Assembly (NCBI GenBank): GCA_029265355.1
Contig: JAJUJL010000010.1
Span: 62,001 to 126,000 of the forward strand
Origin: Chloroflexota bacterium
GTDB taxonomy: Bacteria > Chloroflexota > Anaerolineae > Anaerolineales > UBA4823
Direction of reading: 5' to 3'
DNA: 64,000 bases
In this document: piece by piece, positions 1-7,541 of the stretch
Numbering within the stretch: position 1 is the first letter of the stretch
Layout: the number at the start of each line of letters is the position of its first letter
Position numbers and translations under genes: made by a program
The notes under the pieces: generated by a model
Databases searched by the model: none
Told to the model about the DNA's origin: nothing
What the model saw: the letters and a program-made list of their open reading frames with translations, nothing else

Positions 1-387
1 CGCTCTGCAGGTATGTTTTTGGAAGATATGCGCACCATCCGCGAAGCCGAAAGAGCGCGCGGGTTGGATGAGACATCGATGTCTTTGCGTGACCGGGCGA
101 AGTTGTACGCTATGTACATGATCCCGCTGTTTACCCTGGCAATTCGCCGCACGGATGAAATCAGCAATGCGCTCTATGCACGCGGTTACACTCCATCTGG
201 GAAATTGGAAAATGAGAAGCAGCGCAGCGATTACATCCTGACGCAGTACCAGTTCCGTAGGATTGATACCATTCTGATCGCTGCGATGGTGATCACCTTC
301 GTGCTGGTAGGTGTGCTCCGCATTGGTTTTGGAGTGTTCGCTGTCACGCAGTCGCCGTTGCGGATCTTCTTGTTGAGCCTGTTTTAA
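1..387 (+). CDS. ecfT: ECF transporter transmembrane subunit EcfT, C-terminal part (5' truncated)
   Basis: This is the C-terminal end of the membrane subunit that links the substrate-binding S component to the two ATPases of an energy-coupling-factor vitamin or base transporter. The frame is open from base 1, so the gene starts upstream; the ATG at 13 is internal. Two Ala-Arg-Gly motifs are visible (EAERARGLD and NALYARGYT). These are the family's known coupling motifs that contact the ATPases. A final membrane segment lies near residues 90-110 of the visible part. It is followed 12 bases later by ecfA1 and then ecfA2, the expected operon order. The S component is outside the window, so the substrate is unknown. 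Confidence 0.9.
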   Translation, partial: RSAGMFLEDMRTIREAERARGLDETSMSLRDRAKLYAMYMIPLFTLAIRRTDEISNALYARGYTPSGKLENEKQRSDYILTQYQFRRIDTILIAAMVITFVLVGVLRIGFGVFAVTQSPLRIFLLSLF

Positions 388-399
388 GAGGATATTGCT

Positions 400-1266
400 A
401 TGAAAGCTGTGGTCACGAAAGATTTGGGTTGGAAGTACTCTGGCAGGAAGCGCTTTGCGATCGAGCATGTCGATCTTGAGATCGAAGAAAACACCTTTGT
501 CAGCATCGTTGGTCCGAACGAGCATGGCAAAACCACGCTGGTTTCCTGCATCAAGGGCTTGATCCCGAGCAGTTTTCATGGGGTGTGGCGAGGGAGCGTC
601 GAGATCTTTGGGCAAGATGTGCGCAAGCTCTCTGCGCAGCGCCTGGCGCAGGAAATTGGTTTTGTGTTCGCCGATCCCGAAGCGCAGTTCACCTCCATGA
701 CTGTGGAGGAGGAGCTGGTGTTTGGCCTGGAAAATATCGGTCTGCCGCTGGGAGAAGTCAAAGAGCGATTGGATTGGGTCAGTCAGATCACTATGATCGG
801 CGACTTGCTGGACAAATCCCCTTACGAAATATCCGGTGGGCAAAAGCAGCGCGTGGCGATCGCCAGCGTGCTGGCAATGCGCCCGCGCATCATCATCCTT
901 GACGAACCTACCTCGATGCTCGACCCATTGGGAAAGGACTTCATCTTTGAGATCCTGACCAATATCAAAAAAGAAACCGAAATGACCGTGATTGTCGTCG
1001 AGCATAACATCGAACAAATCGCGCCGCTGTCGGATGTGATGATTTTGATGTACGAAGGGAGCATCGCCAAATCTGGTCCACCTGAAGTTTTCTTCGAGAA
1101 CAGCGATTTCCTGATCGAACATGGCATTCAACCTCCCCAGGCAACCGCTTTTATCGACAACGTGAGGAAATTGGGAGATTACAACGGTCCTCTCCCCATC
1201 AGCCTGGAAGCATCGATACCGGTGCTGGCAAATATCCTGGATCACCGGCTTGGCGGAAAAGGGTAG
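400..1266 (+). CDS. ecfA1: ECF transporter ATP-binding subunit EcfA1
   Basis: Cytoplasmic ABC ATPase of 288 residues that powers the ECF transporter with EcfA2 and EcfT. The Walker A is GPNEHGKTT, which keeps G..GKT but has Glu-His where Gly-Ser is usual. The signature ISGGQKQR and Walker B IIILDEPTSMLDP are intact, and an EHN sequence gives the switch histidine. It lies between ecfT and ecfA2 with gaps of 12 and 3 bases, so translation is probably coupled. The A1/A2 numbering follows gene order and is arbitrary. Identification as a cobalt/ECF-type ATPase is secure from context and motifs. Confidence 0.9.
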   Translation: MKAVVTKDLGWKYSGRKRFAIEHVDLEIEENTFVSIVGPNEHGKTTLVSCIKGLIPSSFHGVWRGSVEIFGQDVRKLSAQRLAQEIGFVFADPEAQFTSMTVEEELVFGLENIGLPLGEVKERLDWVSQITMIGDLLDKSPYEISGGQKQRVAIASVLAMRPRIIILDEPTSMLDPLGKDFIFEILTNIKKETEMTVIVVEHNIEQIAPLSDVMILMYEGSIAKSGPPEVFFENSDFLIEHGIQPPQATAFIDNVRKLGDYNGPLPISLEASIPVLANILDHRLGGKG

Positions 1267-1269
1267 CTT

Positions 1270-2115
1270 ATGACTGCAGAAAGATTGATCGAAGTCTCGA
1301 ACCTGGTATTTGAATATCCAGATGGTACACCGGCTCTGCGCGGCGTTAACCTGGAGATATTCTCCAATGAATTCATTGCTTTGATCGGGCAGAATGGCTC
1401 GGGCAAGACCACCCTGGCAAAATGCCTGAATGGGCTGCTCAAACCCACCCAGGGCTACGTCAAAATTGACGATCTGGACACTCGGGAAAAAGGAACCACC
1501 AAAAAAATTGTCACCAAAGTGGGCTATGTCTTCCAGAACCCCGATCACCAGCTTTTCAACAACACTATCTACAAAGAGATTGCCTATGGGCCACGCAATC
1601 TCGGATTGGATGAAAAGCAGGTGAACGAGCGTGTGCACGAAGCGGCTCGGGTTTGTGGGGTCGAGGAAGTTCTGTTTAACGAGCATCCCTTCTTCCTCAC
1701 CAAAGGCTTGCGGCAGCGTGTGGCAATCGCCTCGATCCTGGCGATGCGCCCGCGCACGATCATCGTGGATGAGCCGACCACCGGTCAAGATTTGCGCCAG
1801 TCACTGGAGGTGATGAACTTCCTGCGCGACCTGTGGCAGAACGAGGGTCACACGATCATCATCATCACCCACGAAATGCCAATCGTGGCGCAGTACGCCC
1901 AACGTTCGATTGTCTTGGGACAGGGAAAAGTGCTGATGGATGGCGTTACGCGCGAAGTATTCGCTCAGCCGGAGCTGTTGGCGCAGACATTCGTCAAGCC
2001 GCCGCAGATCACCCGCCTGGCCCAGGCTTTTTCGCACGTGGGCTTTTCTCCAGGCACGCTTTCGGTGGAAGAGATGACCGAGCAGTACCGAGAAATCTGC
2101 CAGGGCAAATCATAA
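1270..2115 (+). CDS. ecfA2: ECF transporter ATP-binding subunit EcfA2
   Basis: Second ABC ATPase of the ECF module, 281 residues, cytoplasmic. The Walker A GQNGSGKTT is canonical and the Walker B reads TIIVDEPTTGQD. The signature loop is LTKGLRQR rather than LSGGQ. Since EcfA1 has a canonical signature and a slightly altered Walker A, the heterodimer may have two unequal ATP sites, as is known for other heterodimeric ABC ATPases; this is inference. The switch His is in ITHEM. It starts 3 bases after ecfA1 and ends 69 bases before the hydrolase-like gene. Confidence 0.88.
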   Translation: MTAERLIEVSNLVFEYPDGTPALRGVNLEIFSNEFIALIGQNGSGKTTLAKCLNGLLKPTQGYVKIDDLDTREKGTTKKIVTKVGYVFQNPDHQLFNNTIYKEIAYGPRNLGLDEKQVNERVHEAARVCGVEEVLFNEHPFFLTKGLRQRVAIASILAMRPRTIIVDEPTTGQDLRQSLEVMNFLRDLWQNEGHTIIIITHEMPIVAQYAQRSIVLGQGKVLMDGVTREVFAQPELLAQTFVKPPQITRLAQAFSHVGFSPGTLSVEEMTEQYREICQGKS

Positions 2116-2184
2116 GGCTCGTCCCGCACCACGGCTGGCGCACTCTGGCATTGGTATGCGATTGCAGACTCCTGGCGTTGAGCG

Positions 2185-3030
2185 ATGATGGAGCAAGTAA
2201 CTTACCAGACCGCAAATGGCGCGCTGACCGGCTGCCTGTTCGAGGTATCGCCTCTCGAGCCCAAAGCTGTGGTGTTTTGCCACGGCGCTTTCGAAGACCA
2301 ACAAAGCTGGCAAGAATACGCCAGCCGCATGGCGGGACAAGGCTTCAATGTTTTCACCTTCGACTTTGCCGGCCATGGTCTCAGCGAGGGCATCCGCAGC
2401 ACGGTTGATCTCGAGGTGTGGGCGTACAACTTACGCGACAGCATGAATTACCTGGCGCGCCGTGGTTACCAACGCTTTGCCGTAGTCGGCCACGGTCACG
2501 GCGGCTCTGCTGGCTTGATCGCTGCCGCCCATGATGCGCGCATCACCTGCCTGGTTGCCCTGGCAGCGCCGGTCAGCCTGATACCGCCGCTTTCGGAGCG
2601 TATCGCCTATACTGCCGCCAGCCTGGCGAGTAAAATAAAGAAAAAGATCAAGCATGCACCGCTGACGCTTTCCAGGCTGCAAGAACTGGACGATCTGGAA
2701 TTGCTGGCAGATGAGAGCGCCAACGCCGCCTATCTTGCTACACCGACGGTGCGCAGTTATTACCAGGCTGTGCCCATTCCTGATAGCTTGCACAGCGTGT
2801 GGATGGATATCACCCGCTCTGCCGGGCGGGTGCGAGCGCCGGTGTTGATCCTGCATGGCGCAAAAGACCGGGTTATTGCCGAGAAGCAGAGCCAGGCGCT
2901 GGTGAGATTGCTGCCGGAGCATAAGCGCCTGGAAATTATGCCCCAATCTGGCCACGCTCTGCACCTGGACATCGAAAAAGACGAGGTTTATAAACAGATC
3001 GCAGTTTGGGTGAAACGCTATTTGAAGTGA
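2185..3030 (+). CDS. Alpha/beta-hydrolase-fold protein with altered nucleophile elbow
   Basis: Protein of 281 residues with the layout of monoacylglycerol-lipase-like hydrolases: oxyanion region FCHGAFED, an FDFAGHGLS strand, an acid in HGAKDRVI and a catalytic His in QSGHALHLD. The elbow, normally GHSxGG, reads GHGHGG, so the usual nucleophile Ser is Gly. A Ser follows four residues later in GGSAG, which formally fits GxSxG but is shifted off the usual strand end. The protein may therefore be inactive or use a displaced Ser. It lies between the ECF genes and a dihydropyrimidinase-like gene on the same strand. Substrate unknown. Confidence 0.78.
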   Translation: MMEQVTYQTANGALTGCLFEVSPLEPKAVVFCHGAFEDQQSWQEYASRMAGQGFNVFTFDFAGHGLSEGIRSTVDLEVWAYNLRDSMNYLARRGYQRFAVVGHGHGGSAGLIAAAHDARITCLVALAAPVSLIPPLSERIAYTAASLASKIKKKIKHAPLTLSRLQELDDLELLADESANAAYLATPTVRSYYQAVPIPDSLHSVWMDITRSAGRVRAPVLILHGAKDRVIAEKQSQALVRLLPEHKRLEIMPQSGHALHLDIEKDEVYKQIAVWVKRYLK

Positions 3031-3055
3031 TCACCTGAATTCTCGGAGGTTTCCT

Positions 3056-4447
3056 ATGAACACAAAAAAGAAGATCGTCCGCGGGGGTACCCTGGTCAGC
3101 GCGACTGGAATCACCGCCGGCGACCTGCTCATTGTCGGAGAGAAGATTGCAGCCCAGGCGGCGCCTGGGATACTGGATGCCGCGGCAGTGGATGAGGTCA
3201 TCGATGCTCAGGGCATGCTGGTGCTGCCGGGTCTGATCGATCCGCATGTGCACTTCAATTCACCATTTATGGGCACGGTCACGGTGCATGATTATGAGAA
3301 CGGCACGCAGGCGGCTGCTTTTGGCGGCGTCACCACGATCATCGATTTCAGCACCCAACCCAAGGGCGGTTCGTTGCTAGCAAACCTCGAGCAGAAAGAG
3401 GAAGAAGCGCGGGGCAGAACGTATATCGACTGGAGTATGCACGGCATCCTGCTGGACGCCGGGACGCAAACGTTGGCGGAAATTCCCGAGCTGATCCAGG
3501 AAGGCGTGCCCACGTACAAATGCTTTACCACCTATAAGCATGCCCAGCGCATGGTGCAGGATGATGACATCGTTGCCTTGCTTGAGGTGACCGCCCGGCA
3601 TGGCGGAATGCTGATGGTGCACTGTGAGAATGACTCGATCATCGAGTATTCGATCCGCCAGGCGCTGGCAGCGGGCAACTATGCCCCGATCTACCATGCC
3701 CGCACTCGCCCTCCGGAAGCCGAGAATATTGCCATCCAACGCGTGGTCGACCTGATGCGCCAGGTCACCGCTCCGGTGTACATCGTGCACACTTCCACTG
3801 CGCAGAGCGTGGAAATCATCGCCAAAGCTCGCATGGATGGATTGCCCTTGCACAGCGAGACCTGCACGCACTACCTGGCTTTGACCGAGGAATATTTGCT
3901 CGGTCCGAAGGGCAATTTTTACATTTGCAGCCCACCGCTGCGTAAGCAGGCGGATGTGGATGCGTTGTGGCAGGCAGCCAGGGCGGGTTTTCTCGAAGTG
4001 GTCTCCACGGATGATGCTGGAGTGCCGCCAGAGGATAACCTGCGCCTCTCGCAGGGACGTTTTGACAAAACGCCCAACGGGATCGCCTCGATCGAAACCA
4101 GGCTCGATATTCTCCACAGCGAAGGCGTGTGCAAAGGAAAAATCACGTGGCCTCAATTGGTGGCTTTGACTTCGACCAACCCAGCGCGCTTGTTCGGATT
4201 GTATCCGCAAAAAGGGCACCTTGCTCCGGGAGCAGATGCGGATCTCGTGTTGTATAATCCCAATAGCAAGTGGATTATGGGCGCAGAAGTGCTGCACATG
4301 AATACGAGCTTTTGCCCGTTCGAAGGCTGGGAGATTTCCGGGCAGGTGGATAGCGTGCTGGTGCGCGGCCAGGATGTGATACGCAATCGCAAATTGGTCG
4401 GTCAGCCTGGTTTTGGCAGGCGTGTATTCCGCAGGCTGGAAGCCTGA
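3056..4447 (+). CDS. Dihydropyrimidinase/hydantoinase-like amidohydrolase
   Basis: Cyclic-amide amidohydrolase of 463 residues in the family that opens dihydropyrimidine or hydantoin rings. Metal-site motifs visible: GLIDPHVHF (His pair), YKCFTTYK (the Lys aligned with the carbamylated metal bridge), MVHCEND and YIVHTST (His ligands). The Asp ligand lies in STDDAG, where family members usually read GTDHCPF, so the His after the Asp is replaced by Asp. That suggests a shifted substrate range. The start ATG has a GGAGG site at 3044-3048. It sits in a run of uptake genes; a second, canonical paralogue lies at 17682. Exact substrate not known. Confidence 0.82.
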   Translation: MNTKKKIVRGGTLVSATGITAGDLLIVGEKIAAQAAPGILDAAAVDEVIDAQGMLVLPGLIDPHVHFNSPFMGTVTVHDYENGTQAAAFGGVTTIIDFSTQPKGGSLLANLEQKEEEARGRTYIDWSMHGILLDAGTQTLAEIPELIQEGVPTYKCFTTYKHAQRMVQDDDIVALLEVTARHGGMLMVHCENDSIIEYSIRQALAAGNYAPIYHARTRPPEAENIAIQRVVDLMRQVTAPVYIVHTSTAQSVEIIAKARMDGLPLHSETCTHYLALTEEYLLGPKGNFYICSPPLRKQADVDALWQAARAGFLEVVSTDDAGVPPEDNLRLSQGRFDKTPNGIASIETRLDILHSEGVCKGKITWPQLVALTSTNPARLFGLYPQKGHLAPGADADLVLYNPNSKWIMGAEVLHMNTSFCPFEGWEISGQVDSVLVRGQDVIRNRKLVGQPGFGRRVFRRLEA

Positions 4448-4470
4448 CCGGCTTCGAGAAGCTCAGGAGT

Positions 4471-5823
4471 TTGGCTATCATTTACCTGAAAGACCTGGTT
4501 TATCGCCTGGAGATTTGTCTGGCGTTGGCGTTATGCCTGGCGGCCAGCGCGGGTTGCGCATCCAGCGCGCCGGCGCTCGACAGCCTGCCCCCACCGCTCG
4601 CCGGCAAGTTCAATCTAGCCGTGGTTGCTTCCGGGAGCGGGGAGGCGGGCGATCCGTCCGAAGCGCACCGCCGGGGTGTGGATTATGTCAACACACTGAA
4701 CCAGACGGGCGGAGCCATCAACGCTGTCTTCATTGGCAGAGCGCCTGAGTTGAGCGACCAGCAACGGCTCTTTAACCGGTTGGGAGAATTGGGCTACCGG
4801 CTGGTGATCGGCACAGAGGCGGGCTATATGGACAGCATGCAGGCTGCGGCTGCACGCAACCCGGGCACCGTCTATCTCACCGTGCGCGGCTTGAAATCCA
4901 ACGGCGGCAACTTTGGCAGCCTGGATGTGCCCCTGGAAGCGGCATACTTTATTGCCGGGCTGACCGCGGGGGCGCGCATCGAGGCGGATATTGTTCCTCC
5001 GCCAGCCCCCACGCCCACGCCGGCTGGTTCAGGGGCGCCGCTGCCGCCCACCCAACCGCCCACCGCCTCCAATGTGCAGCGTTTGGTGGGCTTCATCGCC
5101 AGCTACGTCACGCCCGAGCAATTTCGGTATATCAATGCGGCTGCACTGGGCATGCACATCACCTGCCCTGAGTGCAGGATGGATGTGCGCTTCCTGAATG
5201 CCTGGGCATCCAAAGAGCGCGAAAAACAATTGGCGGAAGAGCTTTTCGCCGGGGGCGCGCATGTCTTGTTTGTTTCGACGCTGGGTAATGGCGCTGCAGA
5301 AGCCGTGAACAACACGCGTTGGCTGATCCTGGAAGGGCTGCCCGAGAGCTGCCAGGCGATGCCGCAATGCCTGACTTCGCTCAGTTGGAATTGGGGCCTG
5401 GTTTACCAGGACCTGGCATCGAAAGTGCAGCCTGGCAATTTTCGCAGCGAGTTCATGTACACCGTGAACAGCGCGGGCATCCAGGTGGCTGGATTGATGC
5501 CCAACGAACCACTCTCCTCAAAGGTCAGCACCATTCCGGGTAACCGATTGGATTTCATTCGCGCCTACCTGGTTGCCTTCATTCAGGCGCAGCGCAAATC
5601 GACCAGCATCTTCAGCATCGATACTTTTCCAGACGGGGTACGAGATAACCGCGGCAACATCATCTTCGCGCCTGAAAAAGTCAGCGGCCGCGCGGATCAG
5701 ACTGGCTTGAGGGACCAGGACCTCCAGCAATTCCCACCTGGGGCAGACAATCACCCATGCAATCCATGCATCTATTGGTTTGCAGAGTGGATTCGCAGCG
5801 AACTGCCCTGGGCTGGCAACTAG
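4471..5823 (+). CDS. BMP-family lipoprotein, divergent paralogue with Pro/Thr-rich insert
   Basis: A 450-residue relative of the substrate-binding lipoprotein at 6154. The N terminus has a hydrophobic stretch ending in ASAGC, a likely lipobox. Shared blocks with the neighbour include GYMD, G.KSN..NFG, TCPEC.MDVR and a C-terminal CxxC (CNPC versus CTYC) before a Trp-rich end. An insert of about 30 residues rich in Pro, Thr and Gly lies near residues 172-200. The start is uncertain: TTG at 4471 has AGGAG almost touching it, and no better ATG exists upstream. It may bind a different nucleoside or act as an accessory sensor; this is inference. Confidence 0.75.
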   Translation: MAIIYLKDLVYRLEICLALALCLAASAGCASSAPALDSLPPPLAGKFNLAVVASGSGEAGDPSEAHRRGVDYVNTLNQTGGAINAVFIGRAPELSDQQRLFNRLGELGYRLVIGTEAGYMDSMQAAAARNPGTVYLTVRGLKSNGGNFGSLDVPLEAAYFIAGLTAGARIEADIVPPPAPTPTPAGSGAPLPPTQPPTASNVQRLVGFIASYVTPEQFRYINAAALGMHITCPECRMDVRFLNAWASKEREKQLAEELFAGGAHVLFVSTLGNGAAEAVNNTRWLILEGLPESCQAMPQCLTSLSWNWGLVYQDLASKVQPGNFRSEFMYTVNSAGIQVAGLMPNEPLSSKVSTIPGNRLDFIRAYLVAFIQAQRKSTSIFSIDTFPDGVRDNRGNIIFAPEKVSGRADQTGLRDQDLQQFPPGADNHPCNPCIYWFAEWIRSELPWAGN

Positions 5824-5858
5824 GCTTCATACAGGACAGTTTTTATACATAATGAAAT

Positions 5859-5874
5859 TGTGACAAGTGTCACA
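5859..5874. promoter_or_regulatory. CRP/FNR-type operator
   Basis: TGTGACAAGTGTCACA is a perfect inverted repeat that matches the CRP consensus TGTGA-N6-TCACA exactly. Its centre lies about 65 bases before the predicted start of transcription of the BMP transporter, close to where an activating CRP-family site is expected. Which regulator binds is unknown. Confidence 0.6.
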
Positions 5875-5896
5875 GGCAATAACGGAAAAGGCGCAA

Positions 5897-5925
5897 TAGA
5901 CAAGATGACGATATTTGTGTATGCT
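5897..5925 (+). promoter_or_regulatory. Candidate promoter for the BMP transporter operon
   Basis: TAGACA (5897-5902) and TATGCT (5920-5925) are separated by 17 bases. The match is 5 of 6 and 4 of 6 to the sigma-70 boxes. The predicted start near 5932 leaves a leader of about 220 bases before the gene at 6154. Confidence 0.45.
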
Positions 5926-6153
5926 TATCAAGTGTAGAAAATTGCCGGGCGCTGTTTGCGGGAGGCAGGTTATCGGATTGCTGATGAGCATGACGGTGCC
6001 GGCGAGATGATCAAGGAGGTGAGCATTTCCAATTATCGATCAACGCATACCAGATCGGTGTCCACGCTCCAGCCGCAAACCGCGGCTGAAAATCGCCCAA
6101 CCAGAGCGAGGCTCAAATTCGGATACCCAATAAAGAAAGAGGAGAAGTAAGAT

Positions 6154-7416
6154 ATGCAACAGAGAATGATTTGGCGATTGGCTGTGCTGATGGTGATCGC
6201 GGCGTTGCTGCTGGCGGCCTGCCAGCCCCAGCCGGCTGCCCCTGCGGAGACTGCAGCTCCCCAGGCAACCGAAGAAGCTGCGCCTGCAGCAGAAGAGGTG
6301 GCTGGATTTCAGATTCCCGCTATCCAGGAAGGCAAATTTAACGTGGCCATGGTGCTGATTGGCCCGCACGATGACGGCGGCTGGTCGCAGGCGCACTACG
6401 AAGGCCTGGAATACATCCAGCAGAATGTGCCCAATACCCACGTGGCATACATCGAGAATGTGCCTGAAGGCGCTGACTCCGAACAGATCTTCCGCAGCCT
6501 GTCTCGCAAGGGCTTCAACTTGATCTTCGGCACCTCCTTTGGCTACATGGATCCGATGGAAATCGTTGCGGGCGAGTTCCCGGATGTCACCTATATCCAT
6601 ATCAGCGGCTTCAAGTCCAACGAGACCAACTTTGGCAACTTGTTCGGCGCCATGGAAGTGATGAAATACCTGGCGGGCATGCTGGCCGGCGCCCGCGCCA
6701 AGATGGACGGCAATCCCAAGCTGGGCTACATGGCGACCTTCCCGATCCCTGAAGAGCTGCGCCTGGGCAACGCCATTGCCCTGGGCATGCGCCGCACCTG
6801 CCCAGAGTGCACCATGGACGTGCGCTGGATCAACACCTGGCATGATCCGATCATCGAAAAAGAAGCCTCGGCTTCGCTGTTCGATGCTGGCGCCCAGGTG
6901 GTCTTCACCGGCGCTGATACGCCAGCGGTCGCCGATGTGGCTCAGGAGAAGGGCAAATGGGGCGTGACCTATGACTGGTACGGCTCCTGCAAGGTCGAGC
7001 GCTGCCTGACTGCTCCCTATTGGAACTGGGGTCCCGTGTATGCCAAGATCACAGCGGGTGTGATCGATGGCACCTACAAACCGGGCTGGGATTACTTCGA
7101 CGCCGATACTGGCAGCCTGGGACTGTTCGGCTTTATGGAAGGGCAGGAGCTCACCCCGGGACTGGCTGAGCTGCCGCCGGAAGTGATCGCAGAGGTGAAA
7201 GATTTGGTTGCCAAGAGCCTGGCTGGTGAATTCACTCGTTTCGATGTTTTCGCTGGTCCGATCAAAGACAACCAGGGCAACACCGTCGTTCCGGAGGGTG
7301 AAGCCTTGCAGCAAATCGACCTGGATCAGTTCCCCGAGATGGGGTTGGGCTGCACCTACTGTATGAAATGGTGGGCCGAGGGCATCACCGCTGAATTGCC
7401 GGATACTGGCAACTAA
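6154..7416 (+). CDS. BMP-family ABC transporter substrate-binding lipoprotein
   Basis: A 420-residue lipoprotein: membrane segment then lipobox LLAAC at about residues 19-23, followed by an Ala/Pro/Glu-rich linker. The body matches BmpA/PnrA proteins, which bind purine or pyrimidine nucleosides outside the membrane (FNVAMVLIGPHDDGGWSQAHYEG near residues 65-87). It carries cysteine pairs TCPEC and CTYC, shared with the paralogue at 4471. A strong AGAGGAGA site precedes the ATG. It heads a block with a double ATPase and two permeases, which makes a complete importer. A stem-loop follows its stop, as is common after highly expressed binding proteins. Confidence 0.9.
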   Translation: MQQRMIWRLAVLMVIAALLLAACQPQPAAPAETAAPQATEEAAPAAEEVAGFQIPAIQEGKFNVAMVLIGPHDDGGWSQAHYEGLEYIQQNVPNTHVAYIENVPEGADSEQIFRSLSRKGFNLIFGTSFGYMDPMEIVAGEFPDVTYIHISGFKSNETNFGNLFGAMEVMKYLAGMLAGARAKMDGNPKLGYMATFPIPEELRLGNAIALGMRRTCPECTMDVRWINTWHDPIIEKEASASLFDAGAQVVFTGADTPAVADVAQEKGKWGVTYDWYGSCKVERCLTAPYWNWGPVYAKITAGVIDGTYKPGWDYFDADTGSLGLFGFMEGQELTPGLAELPPEVIAEVKDLVAKSLAGEFTRFDVFAGPIKDNQGNTVVPEGEALQQIDLDQFPEMGLGCTYCMKWWAEGITAELPDTGN

Positions 7417-7432
7417 TCGATCCGATTGAATT

Positions 7433-7480
7433 GGGGGCCGGCCGAGATTTGGCGTATTGCCAGAACGCGGCGCGGCCCCC
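7433..7480 (+). promoter_or_regulatory. Intercistronic stem-loop after the binding-protein gene
   Basis: GGGGGCCG (7433-7440) pairs with CGGCCCCC (7473-7480), and an inner TGGC/GCCA hairpin sits in the loop. No T-tract follows. The position between the binding protein and its ATPase suggests mRNA stabilisation or partial termination, as known for malE-type operons. The function is inferred. Confidence 0.5.
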
Positions 7481-7541
7481 AGCTTTGAATTGCGCTGCGC
7501 TTCCCGGCGCGCCCAAACCAGATTTTTCATCCTGAGGTGAG

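Larger units (their letters stand above)
5824..6153. other. 330-base regulatory gap
   Basis: No convincing gene lies here. The stretch holds an AT-richer start, a CRP/FNR-like inverted repeat (5859-5874), a candidate promoter (5897-5925) and a long leader of about 220 bases ending in an AGAGGAGA ribosome-binding site at 6136-6143 before the ATG at 6154. An open frame from a TTG at 5956 has no family features and is not called. Confidence 0.6.

Noticed and set aside
3377-4297. 306-residue open frame on the minus strand
   Set aside because: Antisense to the dihydropyrimidinase-like gene and without motifs.
5956-6150. 64-residue open frame in the gap before the BMP transporter
   Set aside because: TTG start, no family resemblance, and it overlaps the leader and ribosome site of the next gene.
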